Below, one piece after another: positions 9,097-18,253 of a DNA stretch of 42,754 bases. Both the position numbers and the translations under genes were made by a program. Numbering within the stretch: the stretch's first letter is position 1; each line of letters starts with the position of its first letter. The notes beneath the pieces were generated by a model. That model saw nothing but the letters and a program-made list of their open reading frames with translations. It was not told where the DNA came from and did no database searches. This DNA is from Candidatus Brevefilum sp. (GTDB lineage: Bacteria > Chloroflexota > Anaerolineae > Anaerolineales > Anaerolineaceae), in contig JARGGB010000022.1 in the NCBI GenBank assembly GCA_029210815.1, positions 1 through 42,754 on the forward strand. The letters are read 5' to 3'.

Positions 9097-9969
9097 TTAT
9101 TGCTGATTATTCTTAATTGGCGCAAGTGGAACCGTAGGTTCAGGATTTCCATTTTCGACTGCACCAAAAGGAAATTCTGCTTTTACCCTTTGTCGAAGCG
9201 CCAGGTAACGCACCATCAATGCCTGTTCAGGGCCTGGTCTGGCTGGCGAGCTTACCAAAGCATTTTCGAGCCAGGGTTGATATGAACGGGCAATTAAATA
9301 AACCGTCCTGCCGTTAAGATCCGGCAGGTCTTCAAGCAATTGACCTATCAGTTCGAGAGGGCTTTCTTTTGTTTGAGGATGCAAAAAAGGTAAAACCCAG
9401 GCACCAGCCGGGCCGTACACCAGGTCTGCATAAGCCTTCAAATCGCCATCCTGATCGTAATATACCATGCCCAACATTTTACGTTTTGTCAGCGGTTCTA
9501 CCGTTTGGATGACGGGCGGCACCAATTTGGCATAAAGCCCTCGCATGGCTTTTACATCACTGCTGGTCCAGATTTGCCATTGATTGATCCCCTTTTTTGC
9601 ACCTACCCAGGGTTTTTCAAATCGGAACACACGCTGTTTGGCTAAAACTGAAAACCCTGACTGGCGAAAAGCGCTAAAAAGGTCAGAATCAAGCGACAAA
9701 TCAGCAGTGATATGCTTTGCGCACCATTGTCCTGCCTGGTGAATCAAGCCTTCCAGCAGCAGCACCATATCCTGAGCGCCTTGATCTTCAGATGACAGCA
9801 GGTAGTGCAGCTGCGTTCCATCCCAATCCCCTGGTTGATAAATTTGTCCAATAATTTTTGACCCCGCATCTTCGGGATCAAAAACACCTGTGAACACGTG
9901 GTCCATCGGGTTGAAGGATGATATCAATTGCGTCCATGAAAGTGGGGTGCCGCGCGTTAAAGCCAGCAC
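9097..9969 (-). CDS. GNAT-like protein, uncharacterised (start uncertain)
   Basis: This is a protein of at least 290 residues that resembles GNAT acyltransferases only loosely: a central segment FSAFRQSGFSVLAKQRVFRFEKP and a later YYDQDGDLKAYADLVYGPAGAW look like acetyltransferase strands, but no clear acetyl-CoA loop is seen. The annotated GTG at 9969 has no Shine-Dalgarno site. The same frame continues upstream without a stop to within the end of pdxT, encoding plausible protein (WYDWPYVFRHRSQLI), but offers no ATG, GTG or TTG. The true start may therefore be a rare codon near 10050. It lies downstream of pdxS-pdxT on the same strand. Function unknown. Confidence 0.6.
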   Translation of the reverse strand: MLALTRGTPLSWTQLISSFNPMDHVFTGVFDPEDAGSKIIGQIYQPGDWDGTQLHYLLSSEDQGAQDMVLLLEGLIHQAGQWCAKHITADLSLDSDLFSAFRQSGFSVLAKQRVFRFEKPWVGAKKGINQWQIWTSSDVKAMRGLYAKLVPPVIQTVEPLTKRKMLGMVYYDQDGDLKAYADLVYGPAGAWVLPFLHPQTKESPLELIGQLLEDLPDLNGRTVYLIARSYQPWLENALVSSPARPGPEQALMVRYLALRQRVKAEFPFGAVENGNPEPTVPLAPIKNNQQ

Positions 9970-10043
9970 ATTGTCTGTGCTGATTAATTGGCTGCGGTGA
10001 CGAAAGACATAAGGCCAATCGTACCAAAGGATCGGTCTGACTT

Positions 10044-10619
10044 TTATGATTGTGTTAACTCCACAAAATATCGGTGAAAACGGTCGTCTTCAGTCAATTC
10101 TGGATGGAAAGAAGTCGCCAATAAGCGTCCTTGCTTTGCAGCAACAATTGCACCATCCGGAAGTTTCAATAAAATTTCCGCTTTACCATAAACGGATTTG
10201 ATCATTGGCGCTCGAATAAAGACGGCATGGTAAGGCTGTGATTCACCATACTCTAAAAAGGGCGCTTGTAAATCAATTTCAAAACTATCGACCTGCCTGC
10301 CAAAGGCATTGCGCTGCACTTCAATGTCCATCAATCTCAGCAAAGGCTGGTCTCGCTTGACATCCTTGGATAAAAATATTGCACCAGCACAGGTTCCCCA
10401 AATAGCGTGCAACTGCCCAAATTGACGCAATGGTTCAATAAGGTCGTAATCTTCAGCCAATTTGCCAATGGTGGTTGACTCTCCGCCAGGAATGATCAAG
10501 CCATCAAGCCCTGTCAGGTCTCGCGGCAGCTTGACCAGGCGTGAGGAAACACCAATGGATTGGAGAACCTTAGTGTGCTCGTGAAAATCTCCCTGCAGAG
10601 CAAGGACGCCGATATTCAT
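10044..10619 (-). CDS. pdxT: Pyridoxal 5'-phosphate synthase glutaminase subunit PdxT
   Basis: PdxT hydrolyses glutamine and passes ammonia to PdxS in the DXP-independent route to pyridoxal phosphate. The ATG at 10619 gives a 191-residue protein starting MNIGVLALQGDFHEH, the normal family N-terminus; a longer frame from a TTG at 10664 would lie inside pdxS and is less likely. Visible are GGESTT (45-50), the nucleophile Cys78 in GTCAGA, and FHPELTED at the C-terminus, completing the Cys-His-Glu triad. It starts 25 bases after the pdxS stop. Confidence 0.95.
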   Translation of the reverse strand: MNIGVLALQGDFHEHTKVLQSIGVSSRLVKLPRDLTGLDGLIIPGGESTTIGKLAEDYDLIEPLRQFGQLHAIWGTCAGAIFLSKDVKRDQPLLRLMDIEVQRNAFGRQVDSFEIDLQAPFLEYGESQPYHAVFIRAPMIKSVYGKAEILLKLPDGAIVAAKQGRLLATSFHPELTEDDRFHRYFVELTQS

Positions 10620-10644
10620 CGTTTTTCGCAATGAACCTTGCGGA

Positions 10645-11532
10645 TTACCAGCCGCGTGATGCAATCAATTCAGATTCCGGGATATCCGTCACCTGGCGGC
10701 CAACCATGGGTTCACCTAAATTCCGGCTGACCTCAGCCAAAATCGCAGGATCATTATAATGGGTTGTCGCTTTTACAATCGCTTTAGCACGCTTTGCGGG
10801 ATCGCCTGATTTAAAAATACCAGAACCCACAAAAACGCCGTCAACGCCAAGCTGCATCATCAAACCGGCATCTGCCGGGGTAGCAATACCGCCCGCCGCA
10901 AAATTAACAACGGGTAAGCGTCCCAATTCCCGGGTTTCTTTCACCAGGTTATAAGGTGCACCGATCTCCTTGGCAAAGGACATCAGCTCTTCTTCGGGCA
11001 TATTCTGCAATCGACGAATTTCACCCATCACTGTGCGTGCATGCCGGACAGCTTCAACGACGTCGCCTGTTCCGGCTTCACCTTTCGTGCGGATCATTGC
11101 AGCACCCTCACCAATGCGGCGTAAAGCTTCACCCAAATTACGGCAGCCGCAAACAAAAGGGATCTTGAAGTCGTGTTTGTTGATATGGTGTTCTTCATCA
11201 GCGGGGGTTAAAACTTCTGATTCGTCAATGTAGTCCACACCAAGGGATTCAAGGATCTGGGCTTCAACAAAATGCCCGATACGTACTTTTGCCATGACCG
11301 GAATGGAGACCGTCTCCATAATTTTTATGATCAATTCAGGGTCGCTCATACGGGCAACGCCGCCATCAGCACGAATATCAGCTGGCACACGCTCCAGGGC
11401 CATTACCGCAACTGCACCTGCGTCTTCTGCAATTTTGGCATGCTCTGGTGTTACCACATCCATAATCACACCGCCCTTGAGCATCTGCGCCAAACCTCTT
11501 TTAACTTTTTCTGTTGCGACCTGCTGTTCCAT
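10645..11532 (-). CDS. pdxS: Pyridoxal 5'-phosphate synthase lyase subunit PdxS
   Basis: PdxS condenses ribose 5-phosphate, glyceraldehyde 3-phosphate and ammonia to pyridoxal phosphate in a dodecamer with PdxT. The 295-residue product is highly conserved throughout: [20 protein letters not shown] (Asp25), [20 protein letters not shown], the Schiff-base lysine Lys82 in [10 protein letters not shown], and the second lysine in [18 protein letters not shown] (around 150). A strong GGAGGT lies three bases before the ATG at 11532. It heads the pdxS-pdxT unit. Confidence 0.97.
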   Translation of the reverse strand: MEQQVATEKVKRGLAQMLKGGVIMDVVTPEHAKIAEDAGAVAVMALERVPADIRADGGVARMSDPELIIKIMETVSIPVMAKVRIGHFVEAQILESLGVDYIDESEVLTPADEEHHINKHDFKIPFVCGCRNLGEALRRIGEGAAMIRTKGEAGTGDVVEAVRHARTVMGEIRRLQNMPEEELMSFAKEIGAPYNLVKETRELGRLPVVNFAAGGIATPADAGLMMQLGVDGVFVGSGIFKSGDPAKRAKAIVKATTHYNDPAILAEVSRNLGEPMVGRQVTDIPESELIASRGW

Positions 11533-11633
11533 AGCACCTCCGACTTATTTTATTCACACGAATTCTACCACGCGGAAGGTCAAGGAACAATAAACACCCC
11601 CCCTACCTTCAGTGGGCTAAGAAGCAAAAGGAC

Positions 11634-12404
11634 TTAATTATCATCAAAATATTTCGTTTCTTCCAGTAAATCCTTTTCATCTTTCTCAACGTCAAACCCT
11701 GGCAAATCCGCCACAGCAGATTCCAATTCCGTTTCCTCAGCAAGGCGTAAAGCTTTAGGAGTTGCTCGAATCGTCATGGACCATTTCCCGCAATTGTCAC
11801 AACGGTCAAGCCTGCCCACAACCAGGTTAAACCCCCAGATATGCCTTGGGAAAGGCCGCCCGCATTTTTTGCAGATTGTACCGCCTAAGATCCCATAATT
11901 TCGAGGTGCACCAGCCTGGCGGGGGCTTTCACTGCTTTTCTTAATAATTAAATTTTGGATCAAAGCCACAAGCAGCAGTGCGCCTACGATGACACCACCA
12001 ATAACAAGAAATACCGTCCTCATTTGACGATTAGCTTCACTTCGGCTGAGGAAGTTATACTGCGCATAAGATGTCATTTGCTTGCCCCCGTCATTTAATT
12101 CAATCTCAGCATAAACACGATGTATCCCGGGATCAAATTCATCTGTCTGGAATTGGTATTTGAACGGTTCAGTCTCAAGTCGCTGCACCAGGACATCATC
12201 AACATAGAAATTTACGCTGTCGATCGCTTTCTCATCACCTATCAGGCTGATGGTGAAACGCCCCTGGATATTGCTCCCCATGTTGTAACCAAAATCCTTC
12301 CGGACGCGAATCAGGAAGTCGGAATCCTGTGCATTTACAGTCAGAGTCGAAGCGATGGATAAGCAAAGGCTGAGGAATAAAACAATAATGGTTTTGATTT
12401 TCAT
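11634..12404 (-). CDS. Membrane protein with extracytoplasmic domain and C-terminal zinc ribbon
   Basis: This is a 256-residue protein with no recognised family name. Residues 1-25 form a signal peptide (possible cleavage after VNA). Residues ~28-120 look like an extracytoplasmic beta-sandwich (alternating strands such as VNFYVDDVLVQRL and GIHRVYAEIEL). One transmembrane helix spans ~129-154. The cytoplasmic tail holds two CxxC pairs (C178/C181 and C202/C205), a zinc-ribbon-like module, then an acidic end. The layout suggests sensing or scaffolding across the membrane, but this is inference. It is monocistronic between pdxS and the DUF1801 gene. Confidence 0.7.
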   Translation of the reverse strand: MKIKTIIVLFLSLCLSIASTLTVNAQDSDFLIRVRKDFGYNMGSNIQGRFTISLIGDEKAIDSVNFYVDDVLVQRLETEPFKYQFQTDEFDPGIHRVYAEIELNDGGKQMTSYAQYNFLSRSEANRQMRTVFLVIGGVIVGALLLVALIQNLIIKKSSESPRQAGAPRNYGILGGTICKKCGRPFPRHIWGFNLVVGRLDRCDNCGKWSMTIRATPKALRLAEETELESAVADLPGFDVEKDEKDLLEETKYFDDN

Positions 12405-12469
12405 TGTGTTCTTTCTAAATTTTAGGTGTGTTGAATAGCCAGAGGTAAATTCTATCTTCTTTTTTGAAT

Positions 12470-12856
12470 TCAGGTGATGGTAAAAGAGCGTGGATCAAAA
12501 TCAGCATGCGCCGAGATTAAATCTCGAATTTCCTCCCAGGGAACGGATTCAAATTTGGTTAATTTCAGATATCGCATAGCTTTACCTGATCCCTTTAGCA
12601 AGTGCGTTCTATCCGGGATAAACGCCCCCTGGGTAAAATACAATCTTACATGATCAGCTTTGATGGCTATCCCACAAACACCAGCACTGACAGGACCGCC
12701 CAATTCCACAAAGTAATACACAATTCCCCCATGACGGATATACTCTGCGATACCAGGTGCAACCTGTGCGACAATATTACGCAGTTCCAACACAATTTCA
12801 CGCAGACCCGGGTCTGTAAATTTCAGAAAACCTTCAATGGTATGGTAAGGGAGCAT
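12470..12856 (-). CDS. DUF1801 (YdhG-like) domain protein
   Basis: This 128-residue protein matches the DUF1801/YdhG fold: an N-terminal helix IEGFLKFTDPGLREIVLELR, then IRHGGIVYY and a hydrophobic strand pair GVCGIAIKADHVRLYFTQG, and the C-terminal YLKLTKFESVPWEEIRDLI typical of the family. Relatives include the frataxin-like Fra/YdhG iron chaperones, but most members are uncharacterised. It starts nine bases after the stop of the small membrane protein gene and is probably co-transcribed with it. Confidence 0.75.
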   Translation of the reverse strand: MLPYHTIEGFLKFTDPGLREIVLELRNIVAQVAPGIAEYIRHGGIVYYFVELGGPVSAGVCGIAIKADHVRLYFTQGAFIPDRTHLLKGSGKAMRYLKLTKFESVPWEEIRDLISAHADFDPRSFTIT

Positions 12857-12865
12857 AGACCAAAA

Positions 12866-13204
12866 TTACTTTTTTCTATCCCCTGACCAGGCTAATAAAT
12901 ACAATATTGCTGGTGGAATAACCAAAGCCCAAATCAACAGGAAATTTACCGTCCATTCCCGGTAAAAAAGGACATAAAGTGCTTCGCGCACCGGTATTAT
13001 GATGATGGTGATTAGTGCACCCATGCGCTCAAACCGCCATCCCAGGACCAAACCCAGGATCGCAATCAGCCAGAGGCTCAACATAAAGAGCTCCCGCGCT
13101 GTAATTGGGTTTACGGCATATGGGTCCGGGCTTATTGCGATAACCAGCGCAAGTATTAAAGCCAGCAAACTCCAAATACGTGCAATCCAGCGCAGAATCT
13201 TCAC
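12866..13204 (-). CDS. Small four-helix membrane protein, uncharacterised
   Basis: This 112-residue protein has four hydrophobic segments (about 10-26, 41-58, 62-78 and 87-105) and a basic C-terminus, the pattern of small integral membrane proteins of unknown function widespread in environmental bacteria. The GTG start at 13204 lacks an obvious ribosome binding site; the frame continues about 20 codons upstream without another standard start. The typical N-terminus MKILRWIARIWSLLAL supports the GTG. Confidence 0.65.
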   Translation of the reverse strand: MKILRWIARIWSLLALILALVIAISPDPYAVNPITARELFMLSLWLIAILGLVLGWRFERMGALITIIIIPVREALYVLFYREWTVNFLLIWALVIPPAILYLLAWSGDRKK

Positions 13205-13278
13205 ACGAACCGTTGAATCCGGATTTCCTAAAATCCGATGGCCTTTTCTTTTTTCATAATGGTTTTACCTGCTTTCGT

Positions 13279-13767
13279 TTAGATAACCTTTTCTGTTTTT
13301 CCAGCCAGGTTGCGCAGATACTCCAACTGTCCTAAATGAAAAGTGTTATGGAAAAAGTAGAAGAATGCCACATAGCCTCGCCGGCTCTTTCCCTGCCAGA
13401 AATCTATCTCCTCTTCAAAATCATCTTCATTCATTTGAGAGAGCCTATCAACAATTTTATTGGTCAACTGCTCATAAAGATCAACCAGATTATCTAATGC
13501 CAGAACACTGGCTTCTTCACCGCGTATCGGTTCAGAACCGATGCGGTAGCGGGTCAGGTCGGGAAGGTCTGCCAAAAGTTCCCCATCCAGAACATCAAGT
13601 ATCTCTACCAAATTGACCACCAGGTGTCCCATCACCCAATTTAAGCAATTGCCGCCCGGTTGTGGCTGCAGCAGGCTGTCTTTTGTCGTTAGTCCCGCCG
13701 TCTGTTGTTTTAGAATATCCAGCTCCCCAGAGAGCATTTTCGAAAAATCATCAACTCGTATCATCAT
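13279..13767 (-). CDS. DinB-superfamily protein
   Basis: This 162-residue protein is predicted to be a four-helix bundle of the DinB/YfiT superfamily. The histidines typical of the metal site appear in WVMGHLVVNLVEIL (first) and FHNTFHLGQLEYLRNL (the pair near the C-terminus). Members act as metal-dependent thiol-S-transferases (bacillithiol or mycothiol type) or remain uncharacterised. Two ATGs (13767 and 13764) follow AAAGGAAA. It lies among several small single-domain enzymes on the same strand. Confidence 0.75.
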   Translation of the reverse strand: MMIRVDDFSKMLSGELDILKQQTAGLTTKDSLLQPQPGGNCLNWVMGHLVVNLVEILDVLDGELLADLPDLTRYRIGSEPIRGEEASVLALDNLVDLYEQLTNKIVDRLSQMNEDDFEEEIDFWQGKSRRGYVAFFYFFHNTFHLGQLEYLRNLAGKTEKVI

Positions 13768-13822
13768 TTTCCTTTCAATAAACCATTAGGACGCTGTTTG
13801 ATAGTTTAATATTGATGCTGAT

Positions 13823-14251
13823 TTAAACGACCAGGCTCCCGTCCTCGTTAAATTCCCAAAATTCTGCCCAGGCAACCTCCCAATAATAGCCATCCGGATC
13901 CGTGAAGTAACCGCTGTAACCACCCCAAAAGACCATCTGTGCGGGTTTTACGATCATACCGCCAGCTTTTTCTGCCAACTGCAGCACCCGGTTCACCTCT
14001 TCCTTGGTGCGTGTGTTATGCGCCAGGGTGAAACCTGGGAATCCTGATCGGTCTGAATTCATCTGCGGCGATACATCTTCCACCAGTTTATCCAAAGGGT
14101 AGAGCGCAAGACGCGTTCCTGATGTTTGAAAGAAAATGATCCCATCTTCAAGCTTGCCCTGCATCGGGAAACCCAAACCTTCTTTATAAAAACGATAAGA
14201 CTTTTCCAAATCTCTAACGCCCAATGAAATAATGCTTATTCGTGATTCCAT
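13823..14251 (-). CDS. VOC-family (glyoxalase/bleomycin-resistance-like) protein
   Basis: This 142-residue protein contains two beta-alpha-beta-beta-beta repeats of the vicinal-oxygen-chelate fold: LGVRDLEKSYRFYKEGLGF at the N-terminus and FTDPDGYYWEVAWAEFWEFN at the C-terminus. A glutamate metal ligand candidate lies in the last strand (YWEVAW). Members are metal-dependent isomerases, dioxygenases or drug-binding proteins; the substrate cannot be assigned. It starts 17 bases after the stop of the tandem-GNAT gene, suggesting co-transcription. Confidence 0.82.
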   Translation of the reverse strand: MESRISIISLGVRDLEKSYRFYKEGLGFPMQGKLEDGIIFFQTSGTRLALYPLDKLVEDVSPQMNSDRSGFPGFTLAHNTRTKEEVNRVLQLAEKAGGMIVKPAQMVFWGGYSGYFTDPDGYYWEVAWAEFWEFNEDGSLVV

Positions 14252-14268
14252 TGATTCCTCCTTTTGAA

Positions 14269-15204
14269 TTACCAGGTTTTTTCCCAGGATTGGTAGTGAC
14301 CATATTCCGGGCCAAGGGTGGTTTCATAAAGCCTGTTTGGTCCGGGTTCAAAACCTGCCACAAACGCCCACAAACAGCCCCTACGCTTTAGCCGGTGCAA
14401 GCCTTCTGTCAACAGAGCTCGGCTCAATCCCCGGCGTTGATGTGAAGGTACGGTCGCAACGGGTTCAAAATACGCACTACGGGTGACATCATCAAACCAA
14501 ATGGTGCAAAAAGATACGACAGCGCCATCAGGCGCGATGGCAGCTAAATCCAGATCCCTTCGGTATAGCGGCGCTGTCTGAATATTTCGGTACCAGGTGG
14601 GGTCATCCCGGTTTTCAACAGCAATCTTTATATCCCCTTGATGGAAGCCCAAACCGGAGGCATAGCAGCGCTCCAGGAGTTCCAGTCCGTCACCCAGTGA
14701 GCGAATGGTGTATTTTTCCGGTACCGGCACATGGGGGATGGGAAGGCTCAGGTCACGCCGATGCTGGGTCTCCACCCAGCCTTTTCGTTCATAACCATGT
14801 TCAGCCAGCAGCGCCCGTCGAAGAGGGTCATCTTCCATTGCCCATACATGCAAAAATCGCTTCCCCTCTTCATTAATAATGGACAACTTCTCCTCAGCAA
14901 TGGCGAGCATCGATTCTTCCAGCGCCTTGTTTTCATAATCCGGATGGATCATGAAGTGTGCTTCATCAGGGCCGCCATCAGGCATCGCTATCGCAATTAA
15001 TTCGCCATCTGCCTCCCAAAGGTGTGCGACATCATGTAGTGTAAGATTGTGGCAGTTCAAACAAGTATGCCAGCGGGCATATTCCAGGCGCGCCACGTGC
15101 CAGGCTCGCTCTCGAAAGCCGTTCAACACAAACACTTCTCTCAGAAAAGCGCGCATCCTCCAAAAGTCGTCTTCGGATTGGTAGGGTCGATAATTAATCA
15201 TCAT
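14269..15204 (-). CDS. Tandem GNAT-domain acetyltransferase
   Basis: This 311-residue protein appears to carry two GNAT folds. The N-terminal half (to ~150) has degenerate GNAT strands and the segment LLAEHGYERKGWVE; the C-terminal half has a complete acetyl-CoA loop, ATVPSHQRRGLSRALL, followed by GLHRLKRRGCLWAFVAGF and a terminal YETTLGPEYGHYQ. Only the second domain looks active. AAAGGA lies five bases before the ATG at 15204. Its place beside DinB, VOC and macrodomain genes suggests detoxification or small-molecule modification, but the substrate is unknown. Confidence 0.8.
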   Translation of the reverse strand: MMINYRPYQSEDDFWRMRAFLREVFVLNGFRERAWHVARLEYARWHTCLNCHNLTLHDVAHLWEADGELIAIAMPDGGPDEAHFMIHPDYENKALEESMLAIAEEKLSIINEEGKRFLHVWAMEDDPLRRALLAEHGYERKGWVETQHRRDLSLPIPHVPVPEKYTIRSLGDGLELLERCYASGLGFHQGDIKIAVENRDDPTWYRNIQTAPLYRRDLDLAAIAPDGAVVSFCTIWFDDVTRSAYFEPVATVPSHQRRGLSRALLTEGLHRLKRRGCLWAFVAGFEPGPNRLYETTLGPEYGHYQSWEKTW

Positions 15205-15238
15205 GAAATTCCTTTCAAAATATACCTGACAAGAAAAA

Positions 15239-15748
15239 TCATCTCTGATCTAGCAATTTTTGGTAAATGAGGAAGTCTTTATCCAGGAAACAACAAAATA
15301 TGACCACTTCTAAGGATGATTCTGACTTTAGAAAGTCATTCACTGCAGCAATTGCTATTTCTGCGGCTGCTTGGTTGGGATAGCCATAAACCCCAGTGCT
15401 GATGCAAGGGAAGGCGATTGATTTGATATTATTCTCAACAGCAATCTCCAGGCTGCGCTGGTAGCAGGAAGCCAGGAGTTTTGCTTCATCACGGGTGCCG
15501 CCATGCCAGATGGGTCCAACAGCATGGATAACATGCCTGGCAGGCAAATCATAACCGCCTGTGATGCGAGCATCACCCGTAGGACATCCACCCAAAAGCC
15601 GGCATTCCTCAATTAAACGAGGACCAGCCGCTCGATGGATGGCACCATCCACACCGCCGCCGCCCAACAATGATGAATTGGCAGCATTAACAATGGCATC
15701 TACATTTAGCGTAGTGATATCAGCTTGGATACATCTACGGATTGTCAT
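15239..15748 (-). CDS. Macrodomain ADP-ribose/O-acetyl-ADP-ribose hydrolase (YmdB-like)
   Basis: This 169-residue stand-alone macrodomain probably hydrolyses O-acetyl-ADP-ribose or removes ADP-ribose from proteins. It has the classic ADI-x-DAIVNAAN start, the [18 protein letters not shown] substrate loop (N24, D34) and the diphosphate loop [12 protein letters not shown] (~116-127). Length is typical of the MacroD/YmdB class. It overlaps the upstream DinB gene by four bases (ATGA), so it is translated from the same message. No sirtuin or ADP-ribosyltransferase is visible nearby. Confidence 0.9.
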   Translation of the reverse strand: MTIRRCIQADITTLNVDAIVNAANSSLLGGGGVDGAIHRAAGPRLIEECRLLGGCPTGDARITGGYDLPARHVIHAVGPIWHGGTRDEAKLLASCYQRSLEIAVENNIKSIAFPCISTGVYGYPNQAAAEIAIAAVNDFLKSESSLEVVIFCCFLDKDFLIYQKLLDQR

Positions 15749-16437
15749 TTACTAAAAGCTTTCTTCAGCTTCTTCTTGATTTTAAGAGCTTCAGTTAAAT
15801 GGGTCAAAATATGACGTGTCGCTGGCATCAATAGCAGACCTGCAACATCTCGCTTTGACCAGTATTCTGCAATCCCTCGTGCTTCTTCAAGCACGGCACC
15901 CTCATCAAATATTCTCTGCACAGCATATGGGTTCATTTTTCGATGAAGTGACTCTTGCGTAAGCTCATTGATAATGTCCTGGGTATTCCGTCCTACTGCT
16001 GTACGGTAGCTCAGCAAAGCATTCAAATTGATTAATTGGCTAAAATTGAAGATTTCCTCAGGGGACATGGCATTACCGGTATCACGCCATGAGCAATTTA
16101 GCTTCTCAATCCAAGCCTGTGAAAACAGGATCTGGTCAATTTCTGCCACCAGCAGATTCATGGTGATGTCTTCGCAGCGGGTCAGATGCCATAACAGCCA
16201 GGCTATTGAATGGTCCTCACCTTCAGGGATAATCCGCATCCAATCTTCTGGAATATCAGCTAAGACTGCATCCTGGTAAGACCAATCCCCACCATTTACC
16301 AAATCTTTTGAATGTAACCGAGCATGTTGTTGGAGAAGCAGCGGTCTGATTTTGTTAAAATCCTGATTCGCTGACAGCATTTTCCGAAGCAAAACCTGGT
16401 TCGAATTCAATAATTTCCCATATGGCACTGAAACCAT
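15745..16437 (-). CDS. DinB/DUF664-like protein
   Basis: This 230-residue protein resembles the DinB four-helix superfamily: [20 protein letters not shown] carries the first conserved histidine, and the C-terminal block [18 protein letters not shown] carries the last. Middle helices are longer than in the 162-residue DinB protein at 13279-13767. GGAG lies six bases before the ATG at 16437. It is coupled to the macrodomain gene by an ATGA overlap, making a functional link between them likely, although none is established. Confidence 0.72.
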   Translation of the reverse strand: MVSVPYGKLLNSNQVLLRKMLSANQDFNKIRPLLLQQHARLHSKDLVNGGDWSYQDAVLADIPEDWMRIIPEGEDHSIAWLLWHLTRCEDITMNLLVAEIDQILFSQAWIEKLNCSWRDTGNAMSPEEIFNFSQLINLNALLSYRTAVGRNTQDIINELTQESLHRKMNPYAVQRIFDEGAVLEEARGIAEYWSKRDVAGLLLMPATRHILTHLTEALKIKKKLKKAFSK

Positions 16438-16486
16438 GCTGACTCCAGAATTGATTGGATATTAGTTATTTATATTATACAAATTT

Positions 16487-17290
16487 TTATTTCCAGCGGG
16501 TCAAGATATTTTCTCGTTGAAAGATACTTGTCCCTAAATAGACCATACCAATATCAACCAAAATCATTCCGCCGATAAAACTGAGCATAACCATCACATT
16601 GATCACAATCACACCGGCTAATTGCGCAAAAAGCAAACCAAGAATTGGGAGCAAAAATAGGGTGGAGATTTGCTCTGCAGTTCGTGGATCGTTGACACGG
16701 GAAGACACAAAAATCGTCAGGTTGACGGAAGCAATCGCCATCAAAGGGCCTGCAATAATGATCGCCAGCAGCCAGGTTGGTCCGGCAATGTAATTGATGA
16801 CGGACTTCGTCACACCAAGCAATGGTAAGGCTGCAACGAAAAGGCCGAAGGAAATCCAACCGACAATAATCGCCGGCAGGGACGCCGCAAGACTCTTCCC
16901 TACCAATAGTTCAAACGTTGAAATCGGCGTTGCTAATAAGGGCTCCAGGCTGTGCGTGGTCTTCTCACCAACAATGCTGTAAGCCGCAATGGTGACGGGG
17001 ATGATCACCGGCACCATCATGAATAACAGCAGAAACTGGTTGACCAGATAAACTTGCATGCACTCTGCGCCGGTCATATCGCTGCTGCAGGCAGAAAGAA
17101 ATTCTGCAGGTACATCCGCTGTACCCACCCCGCCCATGTCGCCCATTTCCTGCCCGGTAAAATATAACATCACCAGCGGAAGAACAGTGAAAATCAGCGG
17201 CATAAAGATCATGGTGAAAAGCACCATGCGATTTTTAAAGACTTCTGCCCATTCTTTGTCGATAATCGTTCGAATACTTTTAAAGTTCAT
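16487..17290 (-). CDS. ABC-2 type transporter permease
   Basis: This 267-residue membrane protein has about six transmembrane segments and the ABC-2 exporter layout: an N-terminal helix after IRTIIDKEWAEVFKNRM, a large external loop (~residues 45-80), and VGEKTTHSLEPLLATPISTFELLVGKSL, the conserved cytoplasmic motif of NatB/YhaP-like permeases. It overlaps its ATPase gene by 11 bases, so the two form one exporter. The substrate (sodium, drug or lipid) cannot be inferred. Confidence 0.87.
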   Translation of the reverse strand: MNFKSIRTIIDKEWAEVFKNRMVLFTMIFMPLIFTVLPLVMLYFTGQEMGDMGGVGTADVPAEFLSACSSDMTGAECMQVYLVNQFLLLFMMVPVIIPVTIAAYSIVGEKTTHSLEPLLATPISTFELLVGKSLAASLPAIIVGWISFGLFVAALPLLGVTKSVINYIAGPTWLLAIIIAGPLMAIASVNLTIFVSSRVNDPRTAEQISTLFLLPILGLLFAQLAGVIVINVMVMLSFIGGMILVDIGMVYLGTSIFQRENILTRWK

Positions 17291-18224
17291 CTTTTATCAC
17301 CCCTTCTTCCTCCAGGGTCTGAAGATAAATATCTTCAAGGGAATGGCGTAATTCGCCAACAAATAAGAGGTCAGCACCATTTTCAACCAGCAGTCGAATA
17401 ATTTTCGGGTTGAGACCTTCAGGATCTTCCATCCCAACAACTATTTTTTGATCCACCAATTGAACATCTCTGACACCTTCGATGGTACCAATTAATTTCT
17501 TCCAGGCTGGATCAAGCGCCCTCAAATGAAATACCACCTTGCGACCGTAAATTTCCTGGCGTAAATTCGCTGGCGTGTCAACAGCAATTAAGCGTGATTT
17601 AAAAATCCCAATGCGATTACAAAGGCGGTCTGCTTCGTTTAAATTATGCGTGCATAAAAAAATTGTTCGTCCCTGGTCACCCAGCTCTTCAATAAAAGAT
17701 CGCACCAATCGCGCTGCTTCTGGATCCAATCCGCTGGTGGGTTCATCCAGGAAAAGTGCCTGGGGTTCATGCAATAATGCCCTTGCAATCGCCAATTTTT
17801 GCCGCATACCCTTGGAAAAACTCCCCGCCGGATCATCTCGACGTGACCACAGCCCCAGCATATGCAGGTATTTTTCCACTTGTTTCTCAGCACTTTCAAC
17901 ATCATGAAGGTTGGCATAAATCATGAGGTTCTTAAAGGCACTCAATCGCTCATACAAACCCGGGTGCTCCGTCAAAACGCCAACGTTCCTGCGAATTTCC
18001 TGATCTTCTTTGCCAACTTCAAAACCATTCACCCAGGCTTGACCGGATGTTGGTCCAATCAGGCTGGTCAACATACGCACCGTTGTGGTTTTTCCGGCAC
18101 CGTTGGGTCCCAAAAAACCAAACACCTCTCCCTGTGCAATAGACAGGTTGAGATCAACCACAGCAGGGATATCATCCCCTTTCTTGATTTCAAAAATTTT
18201 CGTTAATGCTTTTGCTTCTATCAT
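17280..18224 (-). CDS. ABC-2 type transporter ATP-binding protein
   Basis: This 314-residue nucleotide-binding subunit of an exporter has the Walker A motif GPNGAGKTTT (39-48), an ABC signature of the SKGMRQKLAIARALL form, Walker B ALFLDEPTSGLDP and the switch histidine in FLCTHNLNEADRL. The C-terminal ~85 residues after the ATPase core form the extra domain usual in NatA/CcmA-type proteins. It is the first gene of the two-gene exporter and pairs with the permease by overlap. Confidence 0.93.
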   Translation of the reverse strand: MIEAKALTKIFEIKKGDDIPAVVDLNLSIAQGEVFGFLGPNGAGKTTTVRMLTSLIGPTSGQAWVNGFEVGKEDQEIRRNVGVLTEHPGLYERLSAFKNLMIYANLHDVESAEKQVEKYLHMLGLWSRRDDPAGSFSKGMRQKLAIARALLHEPQALFLDEPTSGLDPEAARLVRSFIEELGDQGRTIFLCTHNLNEADRLCNRIGIFKSRLIAVDTPANLRQEIYGRKVVFHLRALDPAWKKLIGTIEGVRDVQLVDQKIVVGMEDPEGLNPKIIRLLVENGADLLFVGELRHSLEDIYLQTLEEEGVIKDEL

Positions 18225-18253
18225 AATTCCTTTTACTTGATAATAATGAATAA

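Noticed and set aside
10620-10664. Extended pdxT N-terminus from a TTG
   Set aside because: It lies within pdxS and adds residues absent from the family; the ATG at 10619 gives the standard N-terminus.
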